Below are positions 55,047-63,652 of a stretch of 64,000 nucleotides of DNA, in pieces. This DNA comes from Hoylesella buccalis ATCC 35310 (GTDB lineage: Bacteria > Bacteroidota > Bacteroidia > Bacteroidales > Bacteroidaceae): positions 24,364 through 88,363 of the forward strand of contig NZ_ADEG01000016.1 of NCBI RefSeq assembly GCF_000177075.1, read 5' to 3'. The notes beneath the pieces were generated by a model. It worked only from the letters and a program-made list of their open reading frames with translations. It was not told the DNA's origin and did not search any database. Both the position numbers and the translations under genes were made by a program. The stretch's first letter is position 1; every line of letters starts with the position of its first letter.

Positions 55047-55442
55047 TTAATGGTTTCGTGCTTTCTTTGATGCCACGCTCAAAGTGGCATGCGGCACAGC
55101 TTTCAATCTTTCTTTCGGAATCAATTCTCCTGTCATCCTATCAACGCCGTACGTTTTGTTGTTAATTCGCACCAATGCAGCTTCCAAACCTTGGATGAAC
55201 TTCTGCTGGCGGTTCGCCATCTGTACCAGCTCTTCCTTGGTTTGTGTGGCACTACCCTCTTCAAGAGCCTTATACGTAGGAGACGTATCATCAATGTCAT
55301 TACCGTCAGAATTCATGATTTGTTTCATCATGCTTGTATAATCTCTGCGGGCCAAACTCAATTTTTCATGTATGATAGCGCGAAACTCTTCCAGTTCTTC
55401 ATCGCTATACCTTTTCTTCTCTTCCATATAAAATGAATTCAA
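55047..55442 (-). CDS. DksA/TraR-family protein lacking zinc cysteines
   Basis: A 131-residue (or 126 from MEEKKRYSD) coiled-coil protein of the DksA/TraR family, which binds the RNA polymerase secondary channel. The helical hairpin (DEELEEFRAIIHEKLSLARR) and the end YGVDRMTGELIPKERLKAVPHATLSV are clear. In the C-terminal finger the usual cysteines are replaced (YGVDR where YGICR is common), so zinc is probably not bound. It lies between ileS and lspA, its normal Bacteroidales position. Confidence 0.85.
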   Translation of the reverse strand: MNSFYMEEKKRYSDEELEEFRAIIHEKLSLARRDYTSMMKQIMNSDGNDIDDTSPTYKALEEGSATQTKEELVQMANRQQKFIQGLEAALVRINNKTYGVDRMTGELIPKERLKAVPHATLSVASKKARNH

Positions 55443-55498
55443 ACGTACAGCCAGAAACTTACAAACCTGCGCTCCTTACCGTACTTGTTGTTATGAAA

Positions 55499-58400
55499 CT
55501 ATACTTTTTTTACTAAAATATGAAGTTTGAAATCGTCAAAGTCAACCTCTACCCCATCATTCGGTTCAATGACAACGTTATCTGCCAACACCTGACTTTT
55601 GATGTAATCGCTAAATGCCTGTATGGCTTCGTCAGTTTGTTCATTGGGAGAAACTGTCACGTTAATTCGGTCGGTAATCTCAAAATCACTTTCCTTGCGT
55701 AGATTTTGAATACGATTGATGAGCTCTCGTGCCATGCCTTCTTTCTTCAGGTCATCCGTCAATTCAACCTCCAAGGCCACGGTCAGATTGCCCTCGTTGG
55801 ACACCAACCAGCCTGGAATATCCTCGTTGACGATTTCAACATCATCTCTTTCAACCGTTACTTCCTGGCCATCAACAGCAAAGCTGATGCTTCCATCATG
55901 CTCCAGAGATGCGATTTGTTCTTGTGTGACGCTGTTCATAAAGTTAGCAACCCCCTTCATGAGTTTTCCAAACTTCTTGCCCATGGTTCTGAAGTTACAC
56001 TTCACTTTCTTTACCAGCAAACCTTCACCTTCCATGAAGTTCAATTCCTTTACGTTGACCTCTCGCTTAATCAAATCTGCCATCGCATTGATTCGGCGTT
56101 TTTGTTCTTCATCGATGGCAGGAATCATAATCTGCATCAATGGTTGACGTACCTTAATGTTCACTTTGCGACGCAACGCTAACACCATGCTAGTGACTTT
56201 CTGTGCCAAGTCCATGCGTGCCTCCAGGTCTTCGTTGACCAGTTGTTCATCGGCAACAGGAAAACGTTCCAAGTGCACACTCTCCGCTTTGCCTCCCAAA
56301 TCAAGATATAACCGATCGGCGTAGAACGGAGCGAACGGAGCCAGCAACTTGCTGACGGTCATTAAACAGGTATACAGGGTATGGTATGCCGAACGCTTGT
56401 CGGCACTCATTTCTTTCCCCCAGAAACGTTTTCTGTTGAGACGAACATACCAGTTACTGAGGTCGTCATTGACAAAACTATCAATCATTCTGCCTGCACG
56501 AGTAGGATCATACCCGTTTAACGCGGTCTCCACGTTTTTAATCAAGGAATTGAGTTTCGAGATAATCCACAGGTCAATCTCGGGTGCTTGGCCCCTGTTT
56601 GAATGTGTCGTAGTTGGATCAAAACCATCCACGTTGGCATACAAGGCGAAGAATGAATAAGTATTATATAAGGTGCCGAAGAATTTGCGACGCACCTCGT
56701 CAACTCCTTCTTCATCAAACTTCAAGTTATCCCATGGGGCCGAGTTGGTCATCATGTAAAAGCGCACGGCATCGGCTCCATACTTCTCAATCATGTCGAA
56801 TGGATTCTTGACATTGCCCAGGTGCTTACTCATTTTGTTGCCCTTGGCATCGAGAACCAATCCTGTAGAGATAACATTTTTGAACGCCACTGAATCGAAG
56901 ACCATCGTTGCAATGGCGTGCAGCGTAAAGAACCAGCCACGCGTCTGATCCACGCCTTCATTGATAAAGTCGGCTGGGAAGAATGCGGGCGGAATAGGCG
57001 TGCCATGATAGGTGCTTTCAACCATTGCCTTACGGGCATCTTCTCCGGTCACCACCCTATCCTGCGCATCTCGCATGGTCTTGCCCTCGGCCATGTCGCC
57101 TTCAAATGGATAATGCTGTTGCGCATAGGGCATCGAACCACTGTCAAACCAAACATCAATCAAGTCGCTTTCACGATACATGGGGTCTCCCTGTTCGTTT
57201 ACCAGCACGATATTGTCGACGTATGGGCGGTGCAAGTCTATCTTGTCATAATTGGCTTGCGAATAGTCACCGGGTATAAATCCTTGATCCTTCAATGGGT
57301 TCGACTTCATGTAACCGGCAGCCACGCTCTTTTCCAGCTCATCGTATAATTCGGCCAAACTACCAATGCATTTCTCGCCTTTATTCTCATCGCGCCATAT
57401 TGGTAAGGGTGTTCCCCAGAAACGACTGCGACTTAGGTTCCAATCATTCAAATTTTCAAGCCAATTGCCAAAGCGACCAGAACCCGTAGACGCTGGTTGC
57501 CAGTTGATGGTGTTGTTCAGTTCTACCATCCGTTCTTTCTTGGCCGTGTCCTTGATGAACCAGCTATCCAGCGGATAGTACAAGATGGGCTTGTCTGTTC
57601 TCCAGCAGTGTGGATAGCTGTGTACATGTTTCTCTATTTTGAATGCCGTCCCTTCCATCTTCATCTCCATGACCATGATGACGTTCAGGTCTTCAGCTTT
57701 TTCAGAAGCTTCCACATCCCACACCCCATTGGGATTGAACTTAGGATCATACGAGTTCTTCACATAGTCGCCGGCATGATGTGCATACGCTTCTACGGCC
57801 ACACATTTTTCCACGAAGTTTGCATCAAGTTCTTCTACAAGATAATACTTTCCTTGCAGGTCAACCATGGGGCGGGTTTCGCCTTTTTTGTTGATTAAAT
57901 ACAAACCTGGTATCCGTGCATCCTTTGCCACCTTGGCATCATCAGCACCGAAGGTTGGTGCAATATGCACAATGCCTGTACCATCGTCTGTAGTAACGTA
58001 GTCGCCAAGAATTACTCTGAAAGCCTCACTCGCCATCTCTACAAACTGGTCTTTGCCATTTTCGCCCAGGAACACGTTCTCGGGATGCGCCTTTGCGTAT
58101 TGCTGAACAAACGGAGCCGCATTGGCGTCCACTTTCTCAGCGGGTTTCACCCATGGCATCAGTTGCTCGTAACGCAAGCCTTCCAGGTCACTTCCTTTAT
58201 AATGTCGAAGCACTTGATAAGGAACTAGCTTCTCACCTTTATTATATGGGGGCATTTCTTCACCTGGAGCCACCTGTCCTTTCGCCGGTAAGTAGGCATT
58301 CAAGCGATCGGCAGCTATGATGATGTTGATTTTCTCTGCCGTGTAAGGATTGTAAGTGCGTACCGAAACATAGTCAAATTTCGGCCCTACGCAGAGTGCC

Positions 58401-59170
58401 GTATTTGACGGAAGCGTCCATGGCGTGGTGGTCCATGCCACCAAATAAGTTGCTCCCCAGGTGCTTGCTGCCAACTCGGCATCGAGCTTAGCCAGCGTAT
58501 CGTTATCCGTCTTGAACATTGCCGTAACGGTGGTGTCTTTTACGTCACGATAACAGCCGGGTTGATTCAACTCATGCGAACTCAAACCTGTACCCGCAGC
58601 AGGCGAATATGGCTGAATGGTGTAGCCCTTGTACATCAATCCGTTGTTGTAAAGTTGCTTCAAAAGCCACCACAGCGTTTCAATGTATTTGTTGTCGTAG
58701 GTTATGTAAGGATGGTCAAGATCTACGAAATAACCCATTTCTTCGGTCAGTGTCCGCCACTCTTCAGTGAACTTCATGACGTTTTCACGACATTTACGGT
58801 TATAGTCTTCTACCGAGATATAATGTTCAGAATCCTTATTGTCGATATCTTTCTTATTGATACCCAGTTCTTTTTCAACACCCAGCTCCACGGGCAATCC
58901 ATGTGTGTCCCATCCAGCCTTGCGCAGCACTTGAAACCCTTGCATGGTTTTGTACCGGTTGAACGTGTCCTTGATGGCGCGAGCCAATACATGGTGAATA
59001 CCGGGATGACCGTTTGCCGATGGAGGACCTTCAAAGAAGATGAACTGTTCACAACCTTCACGCTCATCGATAGACTTGTGGAATATATCCAGTTCCTCCC
59101 ACTTTGCTAAGATTTCCTTGTTTGTATGGGTCAAGTCTAGCCCTTGATGTTCGGCAAATTTTTTAGCCAT
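55499..59170 (-). CDS. ileS: Isoleucyl-tRNA synthetase
   Basis: A 1,223-residue class Ia synthetase that charges tRNA-Ile. The HIGH motif is FEGPPSANGHPGIHH with HPGIHH, and KMSKS is GNKMSKHLGN. An editing domain with WTTTPWTLPSNTAL precedes the catalytic core end (WFFTLHAIATMVFD). The anticodon-binding part follows (LRKESDFEITDRINVTVSPN near the end). Its length and layout match the eukaryote-like IleRS type common in Bacteroidetes, a group often less sensitive to mupirocin. It is first in the ileS - traR-like - lspA - DUF4296 unit. Confidence 0.96.
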   Translation of the reverse strand: MAKKFAEHQGLDLTHTNKEILAKWEELDIFHKSIDEREGCEQFIFFEGPPSANGHPGIHHVLARAIKDTFNRYKTMQGFQVLRKAGWDTHGLPVELGVEKELGINKKDIDNKDSEHYISVEDYNRKCRENVMKFTEEWRTLTEEMGYFVDLDHPYITYDNKYIETLWWLLKQLYNNGLMYKGYTIQPYSPAAGTGLSSHELNQPGCYRDVKDTTVTAMFKTDNDTLAKLDAELAASTWGATYLVAWTTTPWTLPSNTALCVGPKFDYVSVRTYNPYTAEKINIIIAADRLNAYLPAKGQVAPGEEMPPYNKGEKLVPYQVLRHYKGSDLEGLRYEQLMPWVKPAEKVDANAAPFVQQYAKAHPENVFLGENGKDQFVEMASEAFRVILGDYVTTDDGTGIVHIAPTFGADDAKVAKDARIPGLYLINKKGETRPMVDLQGKYYLVEELDANFVEKCVAVEAYAHHAGDYVKNSYDPKFNPNGVWDVEASEKAEDLNVIMVMEMKMEGTAFKIEKHVHSYPHCWRTDKPILYYPLDSWFIKDTAKKERMVELNNTINWQPASTGSGRFGNWLENLNDWNLSRSRFWGTPLPIWRDENKGEKCIGSLAELYDELEKSVAAGYMKSNPLKDQGFIPGDYSQANYDKIDLHRPYVDNIVLVNEQGDPMYRESDLIDVWFDSGSMPYAQQHYPFEGDMAEGKTMRDAQDRVVTGEDARKAMVESTYHGTPIPPAFFPADFINEGVDQTRGWFFTLHAIATMVFDSVAFKNVISTGLVLDAKGNKMSKHLGNVKNPFDMIEKYGADAVRFYMMTNSAPWDNLKFDEEGVDEVRRKFFGTLYNTYSFFALYANVDGFDPTTTHSNRGQAPEIDLWIISKLNSLIKNVETALNGYDPTRAGRMIDSFVNDDLSNWYVRLNRKRFWGKEMSADKRSAYHTLYTCLMTVSKLLAPFAPFYADRLYLDLGGKAESVHLERFPVADEQLVNEDLEARMDLAQKVTSMVLALRRKVNIKVRQPLMQIMIPAIDEEQKRRINAMADLIKREVNVKELNFMEGEGLLVKKVKCNFRTMGKKFGKLMKGVANFMNSVTQEQIASLEHDGSISFAVDGQEVTVERDDVEIVNEDIPGWLVSNEGNLTVALEVELTDDLKKEGMARELINRIQNLRKESDFEITDRINVTVSPNEQTDEAIQAFSDYIKSQVLADNVVIEPNDGVEVDFDDFKLHILVKKV

Positions 59171-59207
59171 AAGTATATTCTGTTAGAGTATGTTATTATT
59201 TAAAGCG

Positions 59208-59215
59208 CAAAGGTA
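59208..59215 (-). promoter_or_regulatory. -7 box of the ileS operon
   Basis: TACCTTTG on the minus strand, 37 bases before the ileS ATG. Confidence 0.55.
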
Positions 59216-59330
59216 ACAAAAAATCTTATGATGCACAAAATTATAGAATATTTTGAATTCGCTGCAATGTTTTTGTTAAGTGCTATTACAAGGAGAGCGA
59301 CATCGCAGAGTTACTGAATGCAAACAATGA

Positions 59331-59666
59331 ATGAAATCAAACACAGAACGAACTATGGCAGAGAACGAAATCATTACACAGCAAGACCCTCAGATGCAGT
59401 TGTTTTCACAACTGATGGAAGGAATATTGAAGAAATTGGAGCGGTATTGCGCTACTGCCCGTCCGATGTTGGGTGGAGAGGTTTACCTGACAGGCGAGGA
59501 GGTGTGCAAACTTTTACGGTTGAGTCCTCGCACACTTCAGGACTATCGGGACAATGGCACGATTGCCTATTTCAAAATCGGAGGAAAGATACTCTACAGG
59601 CAGATCGACATACAAGCTATGCTTGAAAGGCATTATAATCCAATACCGCAAACAGGTAAGTTATGA
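59331..59666 (+). CDS. Small helix-turn-helix (HTH_17) protein of a second mobile-element remnant
   Basis: A 111-residue protein (or 103 from MAENEIITQQD at 59355). An N-terminal helix (QLFSQLMEGILKKLERYCAT) is followed by the HTH_17 domain EVCKLLRLSPRTLQDYRDNG and IAYFKIGGKILYRQIDIQAML. It is plainly related to 17153-17458 (shared RTLQDYR, GGKILYR). A repeat array and a MobA-like gene follow, repeating in small the HTH and mob pairing of the first element. Confidence 0.75.
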   Translation: MKSNTERTMAENEIITQQDPQMQLFSQLMEGILKKLERYCATARPMLGGEVYLTGEEVCKLLRLSPRTLQDYRDNGTIAYFKIGGKILYRQIDIQAMLERHYNPIPQTGKL

Positions 59667-59679
59667 GTTAAGTTAAGAA

Positions 59680-59835
59680 CTCAGTCGCGACTTAAGTCAA
59701 ATGGTCAGTTATGACTTTGGTCAAGAAATTAGTTTCGACCTAAGTCAAAATTAACTTTAGTCAAAAATATGTCAGCTCATAAAGTCAGTAAGTCAAGAAA
59801 TTAGTCTAAACTTATCTCTTGACTTACTTCTTGAA
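59680..59835. repeat. Array of AAGTCAA / TTGACTT motifs between the HTH and mob genes
   Basis: At least seven variants of ACTTAAGTCAA recur about every 20-35 bases: CTTAAGTCAA, CTTTGGTCAA, CCTAAGTCAA, CTTTAGTCAA, CAGTAAGTCAA and the inverted TTGACTTAC. GAAATTAGT also occurs twice after them. The 345-base stretch 59667-60011 has no gene. Iteron-like or oriT-like protein binding sites are plausible. Confidence 0.55.
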
Positions 59836-60011
59836 CTTTGAACTCTCGTCTATCAAAAGCACCCCAGAAAGGTTACTTTATGGAACATAACAAACTATCT
59901 CTTTCTTTATACTGGCAAGGTGTGTCTTTGTACCACAAATTGCCATTTGTACCACAAAGACCCTTGCCCCAAAGGGGGATTAAATCACTCCCAAGTCGTG
60001 ATTAGAAAGCA

Positions 60012-60431
60012 ATGAAAAAGCAGAAACAAAAGAAGCCAGACGGCAGATGTGCCACCTGCCCAAGATGGGACAGATGGCACATCAGGATACCTAATTCTGA
60101 AGACCAGCAGAAGCTTATCAGACTCTACCGCAAGTCGGGAGCAAAAACGAAAAGTGATTTTGTCCGAGCAAGACTTTTAGGTGAAGCCTTTAAGGTCATC
60201 ACCCAAGACCCTGCAAAAGAACCTTACTTGGAGAAACTCTCCGAAATCGTTGCCATGACTCATAAGATAGGCGTGCTATACAACGAAGCCGTGAAAGCCC
60301 TCAATACTTATCATTCTGTCGCCACTGCTCAACAACTGCTCAGCAAACTCGAAACCTATTCCCAACTTCTTATTAGACTTCAACAACAAGCAGTACAACT
60401 GACAAAATCCCTTGAGAGTAAACAAGAATGA
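60012..60431 (+). CDS. MobA-like mobilization protein of the second remnant
   Basis: A 139-residue basic protein with N-terminal KKQKQKKPDGRCATCPRWDRW, a ribbon-helix-helix-like start (WHIRIPNSEDQQKLIRLYRKSG, in parts, then AKTKSDFVRARLLGEAFKV) and a helical tail (HKIGVLYNEAVKALNTYH). It resembles the mob protein at 15037-15459 in layout, with a low residue match. The relaxase that should follow is replaced by IS1-type debris directly after the stop. Confidence 0.72.
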   Translation: MKKQKQKKPDGRCATCPRWDRWHIRIPNSEDQQKLIRLYRKSGAKTKSDFVRARLLGEAFKVITQDPAKEPYLEKLSEIVAMTHKIGVLYNEAVKALNTYHSVATAQQLLSKLETYSQLLIRLQQQAVQLTKSLESKQE

Positions 60432-60667
60432 ATGCTGATAAATCATAACACCCAACGTTAGCATCGTGCTGTGATTGTCCAATCCATCTTTGGTCAGTTA
60501 TCAATGTTAGGAAGATAGGCTTTGTATGTTGTAGACGGTAATAAAACTGTTCTGGCAATTCTTACATCGGTAGCGTTGTTTACCTGTACTACTTTTACCA
60601 CTTCTGATAATATTGTTTGAGTGGCAATGCGGACATTGAAACTCAACTCCCAATCTGGAGCATAAAG
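60432..60667 (-). pseudogene. IS1-family InsA fragment with left-end repeat
   Basis: The minus strand reads an IS1-type InsA zinc ribbon (FQCPHCHSNNIIRSGKSS, KQRYRCKNCQNSFITVYN), then a stop, then more InsA-like residues (LTKDGLDNHSTMLTLGV) in the same region. The insB part is gone. The left inverted repeat is at 60644-60667. The fragment abuts the mob stop codon, so its loss of the right half probably also removed the relaxase. Confidence 0.72.
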
Positions 60668-60794
60668 TTCCAAAACTATCCTGTTGCTTCATTTGCTTAT
60701 GCTATAATTGCGAAAATAATGCGAAGGCAAAGCGCTAATTCCTGCCTTCGCATTTTTAACTTATCAGATAGTCCTGATAATCAAGACCCAATTT

Positions 60795-61430
60795 TCACAA
60801 CTCCCAATCTGGAGCATTACCTGTTCCATCGCTTTTTATAGAATGCAAACTATCTATGCCTGTAACAAGAAGTAGTTTTTTCTTTTTCTTTGTTGAAATA
60901 GAATATATATCTAACAAATAATCTTGCCAATTCTTGTCTATAGTGTCTATCCTTAGTTGCAAAAAGGTTCCTTTGACATAAAGACATTTGAATAGATATG
61001 CTTTGTTTGATGCGGTATTATAATAGGGTAAGGATTTTATCTCTTGAAGCAAGAGATGTTTTTTATCAGAGATATTGCTATCGATCAGCCCAATTTGTTT
61101 GAATAGCTTTATATCCGTAGAGTCCGGAAAAATAAAGATTGTATCGCTTTCTTTTTTATTGTCCGTTACCTCTTTCCATATATTTTTTTGATTAATATTA
61201 TTTTTTCCAATTTTTATCGGAATAAAATAAGTTCTGTATCTGCTATCAACAGCTGTGTTATAAGAATGTTTATGATGTCTTCTTATCTTTTTATGTGATA
61301 AATCGCTCTTATTGTAAACAGCTATGTAATATCCTGCAAAGATATTTGAGGTATCTCTGCTTTGAGCATTTATCTTCCAGCATGGAAATGTATAGAAAAC
61401 TATTACCAATAATATAATTGTCTTTATCAT
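60795..61430 (-). CDS. Exported hypothetical protein, candidate immunity protein, C-terminus from an IS end
   Basis: A 211-residue protein with a clear signal peptide (KTIILLVIVFYTFPCWKINAQ). The rest is basic, Lys- and Ile-rich with no known domain (YYIAVYNKSDLSHKKIRRHH, DTIFIFPDSTDIKLFKQIG). It lies 74 bases downstream of the RHS protein with a metzincin tip, the usual place for an immunity gene. A periplasmic or surface location would suit an inhibitor of a protease toxin. The last residues, GNAPDWEL and the stop, are encoded by the IS1-like repeat, so the original C-terminus is lost or altered. Confidence 0.5.
   Translation of the reverse strand: MIKTIILLVIVFYTFPCWKINAQSRDTSNIFAGYYIAVYNKSDLSHKKIRRHHKHSYNTAVDSRYRTYFIPIKIGKNNINQKNIWKEVTDNKKESDTIFIFPDSTDIKLFKQIGLIDSNISDKKHLLLQEIKSLPYYNTASNKAYLFKCLYVKGTFLQLRIDTIDKNWQDYLLDIYSISTKKKKKLLLVTGIDSLHSIKSDGTGNAPDWEL
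60798..60821 (-). repeat. IS1-family left-end repeat, solitary copy
   Basis: Twenty bases (GCTCCAGATTGGGAGTTG core) are identical to those at 60644-60663 and near-identical to 63590-63613, all in the same orientation. The copy starts GGTAATGCT, like the GGTGATGCT of classic IS1 ends. No insA follows it within the 130 bases to the next copy. Confidence 0.65.
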
Positions 61431-61504
61431 CTAATAGAGGAAATCAAAACTTTAACTTATCAATGGAGCAATATATGCTATACTCCATTGATAAGTATTT
61501 TTTA

Positions 61505-63652
61505 TTAATTCACTTTCTTTGTCCAAAGCCTACCATTGCTCGTATCTGCTTTAGGAGTGTCCCGCTTATTAAAGAGTACCTTTATAGAGTTTTTATCTAC
61601 TTTAGGAAAATCGTACGTTTTCAAAGTCTTTCCTTCTATAGAAGTTCTTTCTATTGTATCCAATAGCTTCATGACAGATGTCTTATCAGAATGTTCTGCA
61701 CCCAAATTATGTCCAATTTCATGAATTGCTGTACTTGTATTAATATCTCTTGAGTCAATACCCTCTTCAATACCTTTTTTAATGTTTTCTACATTGAAGT
61801 CTATTCTAAAATTATTGGCAGAACCATATTCATTTCCATTATAAACTTCAGTTCCAACGATATTTCCATAATATCGTGGCTCCCCGGAGGTTGTCTCAAA
61901 GCATGTATTAAGCCTTGCTTCGTTCACATCTTTTACTTCTTCGGCACTTAGATTGTATTTAGCATAAAAGGTTCTATTCTGCTCTTTGACTTTAATTCCG
62001 CTACCGCCTCCTAAGTTATTGTATGCATTAATCGCATCATTTAAACCTTGTTTTTGACTTTCATCTAATGTACCTTTTTTATAGAAATACTTTGCAGTAA
62101 TAATATATGGGTCTGTTTCTGTCCCATTTCCTGTAACCATGCCATCTCTCCCATCAGGATCAATAAATCTTATTGGGTTATCCATCGTATAGCAATACCC
62201 AGTAACACTTGGATATTTCTCCATTAATGGATCTACCCCTAACCACATGGAGATTTTTGGGTCCATGTACCTGGCTCCGTAATAGTATAGCCCGGTTTCT
62301 TCATCTAATTCCTTGGCGTTGAAGAGGTAAGGCGTGTTCCAAGTGTTGTTGCGCTCTTCTATGAATACTTCGCCAAACGGCACATACTCAATGTGCTGTG
62401 ACACTTCTCCGTCTAAGTTGGTGATGTAACTACTGCTGCCCAAGTGATCGGGGTGATAGTAGAACTGCAGCCGCTCGTTAGTGCCAGCTTCGCCAGCCCT
62501 CGTCTTGACCATCGCCCTTGCCTGTGAAGTCTCCGGCGTGTCGTCATCACTACTAAAGCCTTTGCCATTGACATAGTCGTCATTGTCCTTTCCAGAATAA
62601 GGTAAGTCAAACGTTTTGTAATTGTCTTTAATGGATTGTAACTGCTGATTGTACTTATCCTTGTAATTGATAGTCAAGCCATCTGCCTCATTTCCTGCAT
62701 ACGGGATGCGTCTCGGGTCCGCACCGTAGCTTGCGAGGTCGCCGAGTTTAGATACGATACGCTGGCTACCCACATAGATGTGCTTGGTATATTTGCCACC
62801 TTGCCCAGCAACGAGGTATGGGCTGACATAGAGACTGAAGCGTGCCGTACCGGTGTTGCCACCCGAGAACTCGGAATTGACAAAGATAGCTTCATTCTCA
62901 CCACTAGTCTTCACCGTGCGCTCACCATCGGCATCATACCAGTAGTTGCTCACAAAACCATTCTCGTCGGCTGCAAGGAGTCGGTTTTCTTCGTCCCACT
63001 TGTACTTCTGCTCGGTTGCCTTTTCATCTTCCTTGCCATCATGCTTTACACGGCTGGTGTTGATGTAGACAAGGTTTCCGTTGGCATCATAGGTGTACTT
63101 GTGTCCGTTGTTGATGTTCGTGCTGTCCGTCGGGGTTTCTTCCGTGCGGTAGTTGATGTCACGGACACTGGCCAGTTGGAATTTCTTGCCCTCATCATTA
63201 TTATATGTATAGGTGAGGTCATAGCCTGCATTGAGGGTACCGTTGAACTGCACGTTACTTTGCGTGAGGTGCTGCTTCTTGCTCGTGATGCGGTGCATGT
63301 TGTCATAGCCCATGGCAAGGGTGTAAGATGCCGTCTTATTGTCCGCACCCTTGTAAGTACCTGTTGCGCTTGACAAACGATACAGTGGGTCATAAGTGTA
63401 GCTGTGGCTTATCTGTCCGCCTGCCTTGCCGCTCTGCGGGAGCGGGGCGTTGTTCTGAATGCCCAGCACGTTGCTCACGGCATCATAGCTGTAGGCATTG
63501 TCCATGATGGTGCCTGCCTTGGCGTTCTTTATTATTGCACTTTTCCGCTTTTGACAATTCCAATTGGATACAATGCCGACATAAAAAATTAACTCCCAAT
63601 CAGGAACATCACCATCTAACTTTGTATATAACATTAGTGTCTTCCACAACAT
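61505..63652 (-). CDS. 5'-truncated RHS-repeat protein with C-terminal metzincin toxin domain
   Basis: The frame has 715 codons, but RHS homology begins only at about residue 42 (near 63528; possible start Met50, 63505), and what precedes it reads through IS1 debris. YD-repeats fill residues 55-350 (YSYDAVSNVLG, HSYTYDPLYRLSSATG, YDLTYTYNNDEGK). The RHS core FYYHPDHLGSSSYITNLDGE and LYYYGARYMDPKISMWLGVD ends at FIDPDG near 510. The variable tip carries HEIGHNLGAEH at 644-654, with VM at 660-661 as a possible Met-turn, which is the metzincin protease signature. The secretion N-terminus is missing, so it is probably a displaced tip cassette kept for recombination. Confidence 0.82.
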   Translation of the reverse strand: MLWKTLMLYTKLDGDVPDWELIFYVGIVSNWNCQKRKSAIIKNAKAGTIMDNAYSYDAVSNVLGIQNNAPLPQSGKAGGQISHSYTYDPLYRLSSATGTYKGADNKTASYTLAMGYDNMHRITSKKQHLTQSNVQFNGTLNAGYDLTYTYNNDEGKKFQLASVRDINYRTEETPTDSTNINNGHKYTYDANGNLVYINTSRVKHDGKEDEKATEQKYKWDEENRLLAADENGFVSNYWYDADGERTVKTSGENEAIFVNSEFSGGNTGTARFSLYVSPYLVAGQGGKYTKHIYVGSQRIVSKLGDLASYGADPRRIPYAGNEADGLTINYKDKYNQQLQSIKDNYKTFDLPYSGKDNDDYVNGKGFSSDDDTPETSQARAMVKTRAGEAGTNERLQFYYHPDHLGSSSYITNLDGEVSQHIEYVPFGEVFIEERNNTWNTPYLFNAKELDEETGLYYYGARYMDPKISMWLGVDPLMEKYPSVTGYCYTMDNPIRFIDPDGRDGMVTGNGTETDPYIITAKYFYKKGTLDESQKQGLNDAINAYNNLGGGSGIKVKEQNRTFYAKYNLSAEEVKDVNEARLNTCFETTSGEPRYYGNIVGTEVYNGNEYGSANNFRIDFNVENIKKGIEEGIDSRDINTSTAIHEIGHNLGAEHSDKTSVMKLLDTIERTSIEGKTLKTYDFPKVDKNSIKVLFNKRDTPKADTSNGRLWTKKVN
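63529..63613 (-). pseudogene. IS1-family left-end remnant inside the RHS locus
   Basis: The repeat at 63590-63613 (GGTGATGTTCCTGATTGGGA then GTTA) is followed on the minus strand by a frameshifted InsA start: TGTCGGCATTGT reads C-R-H-C, then SNW, then IVKSGKVQ in shifted frames. About 85 bases remain. It joins the end of the upstream gene to the RHS sequence. Confidence 0.65.

Noticed and set aside
59680..59835. Reading the AAGTCAA array as a CRISPR
   Set aside because: Repeat units are too short and variable, spacers are not uniform and no cas genes are present.
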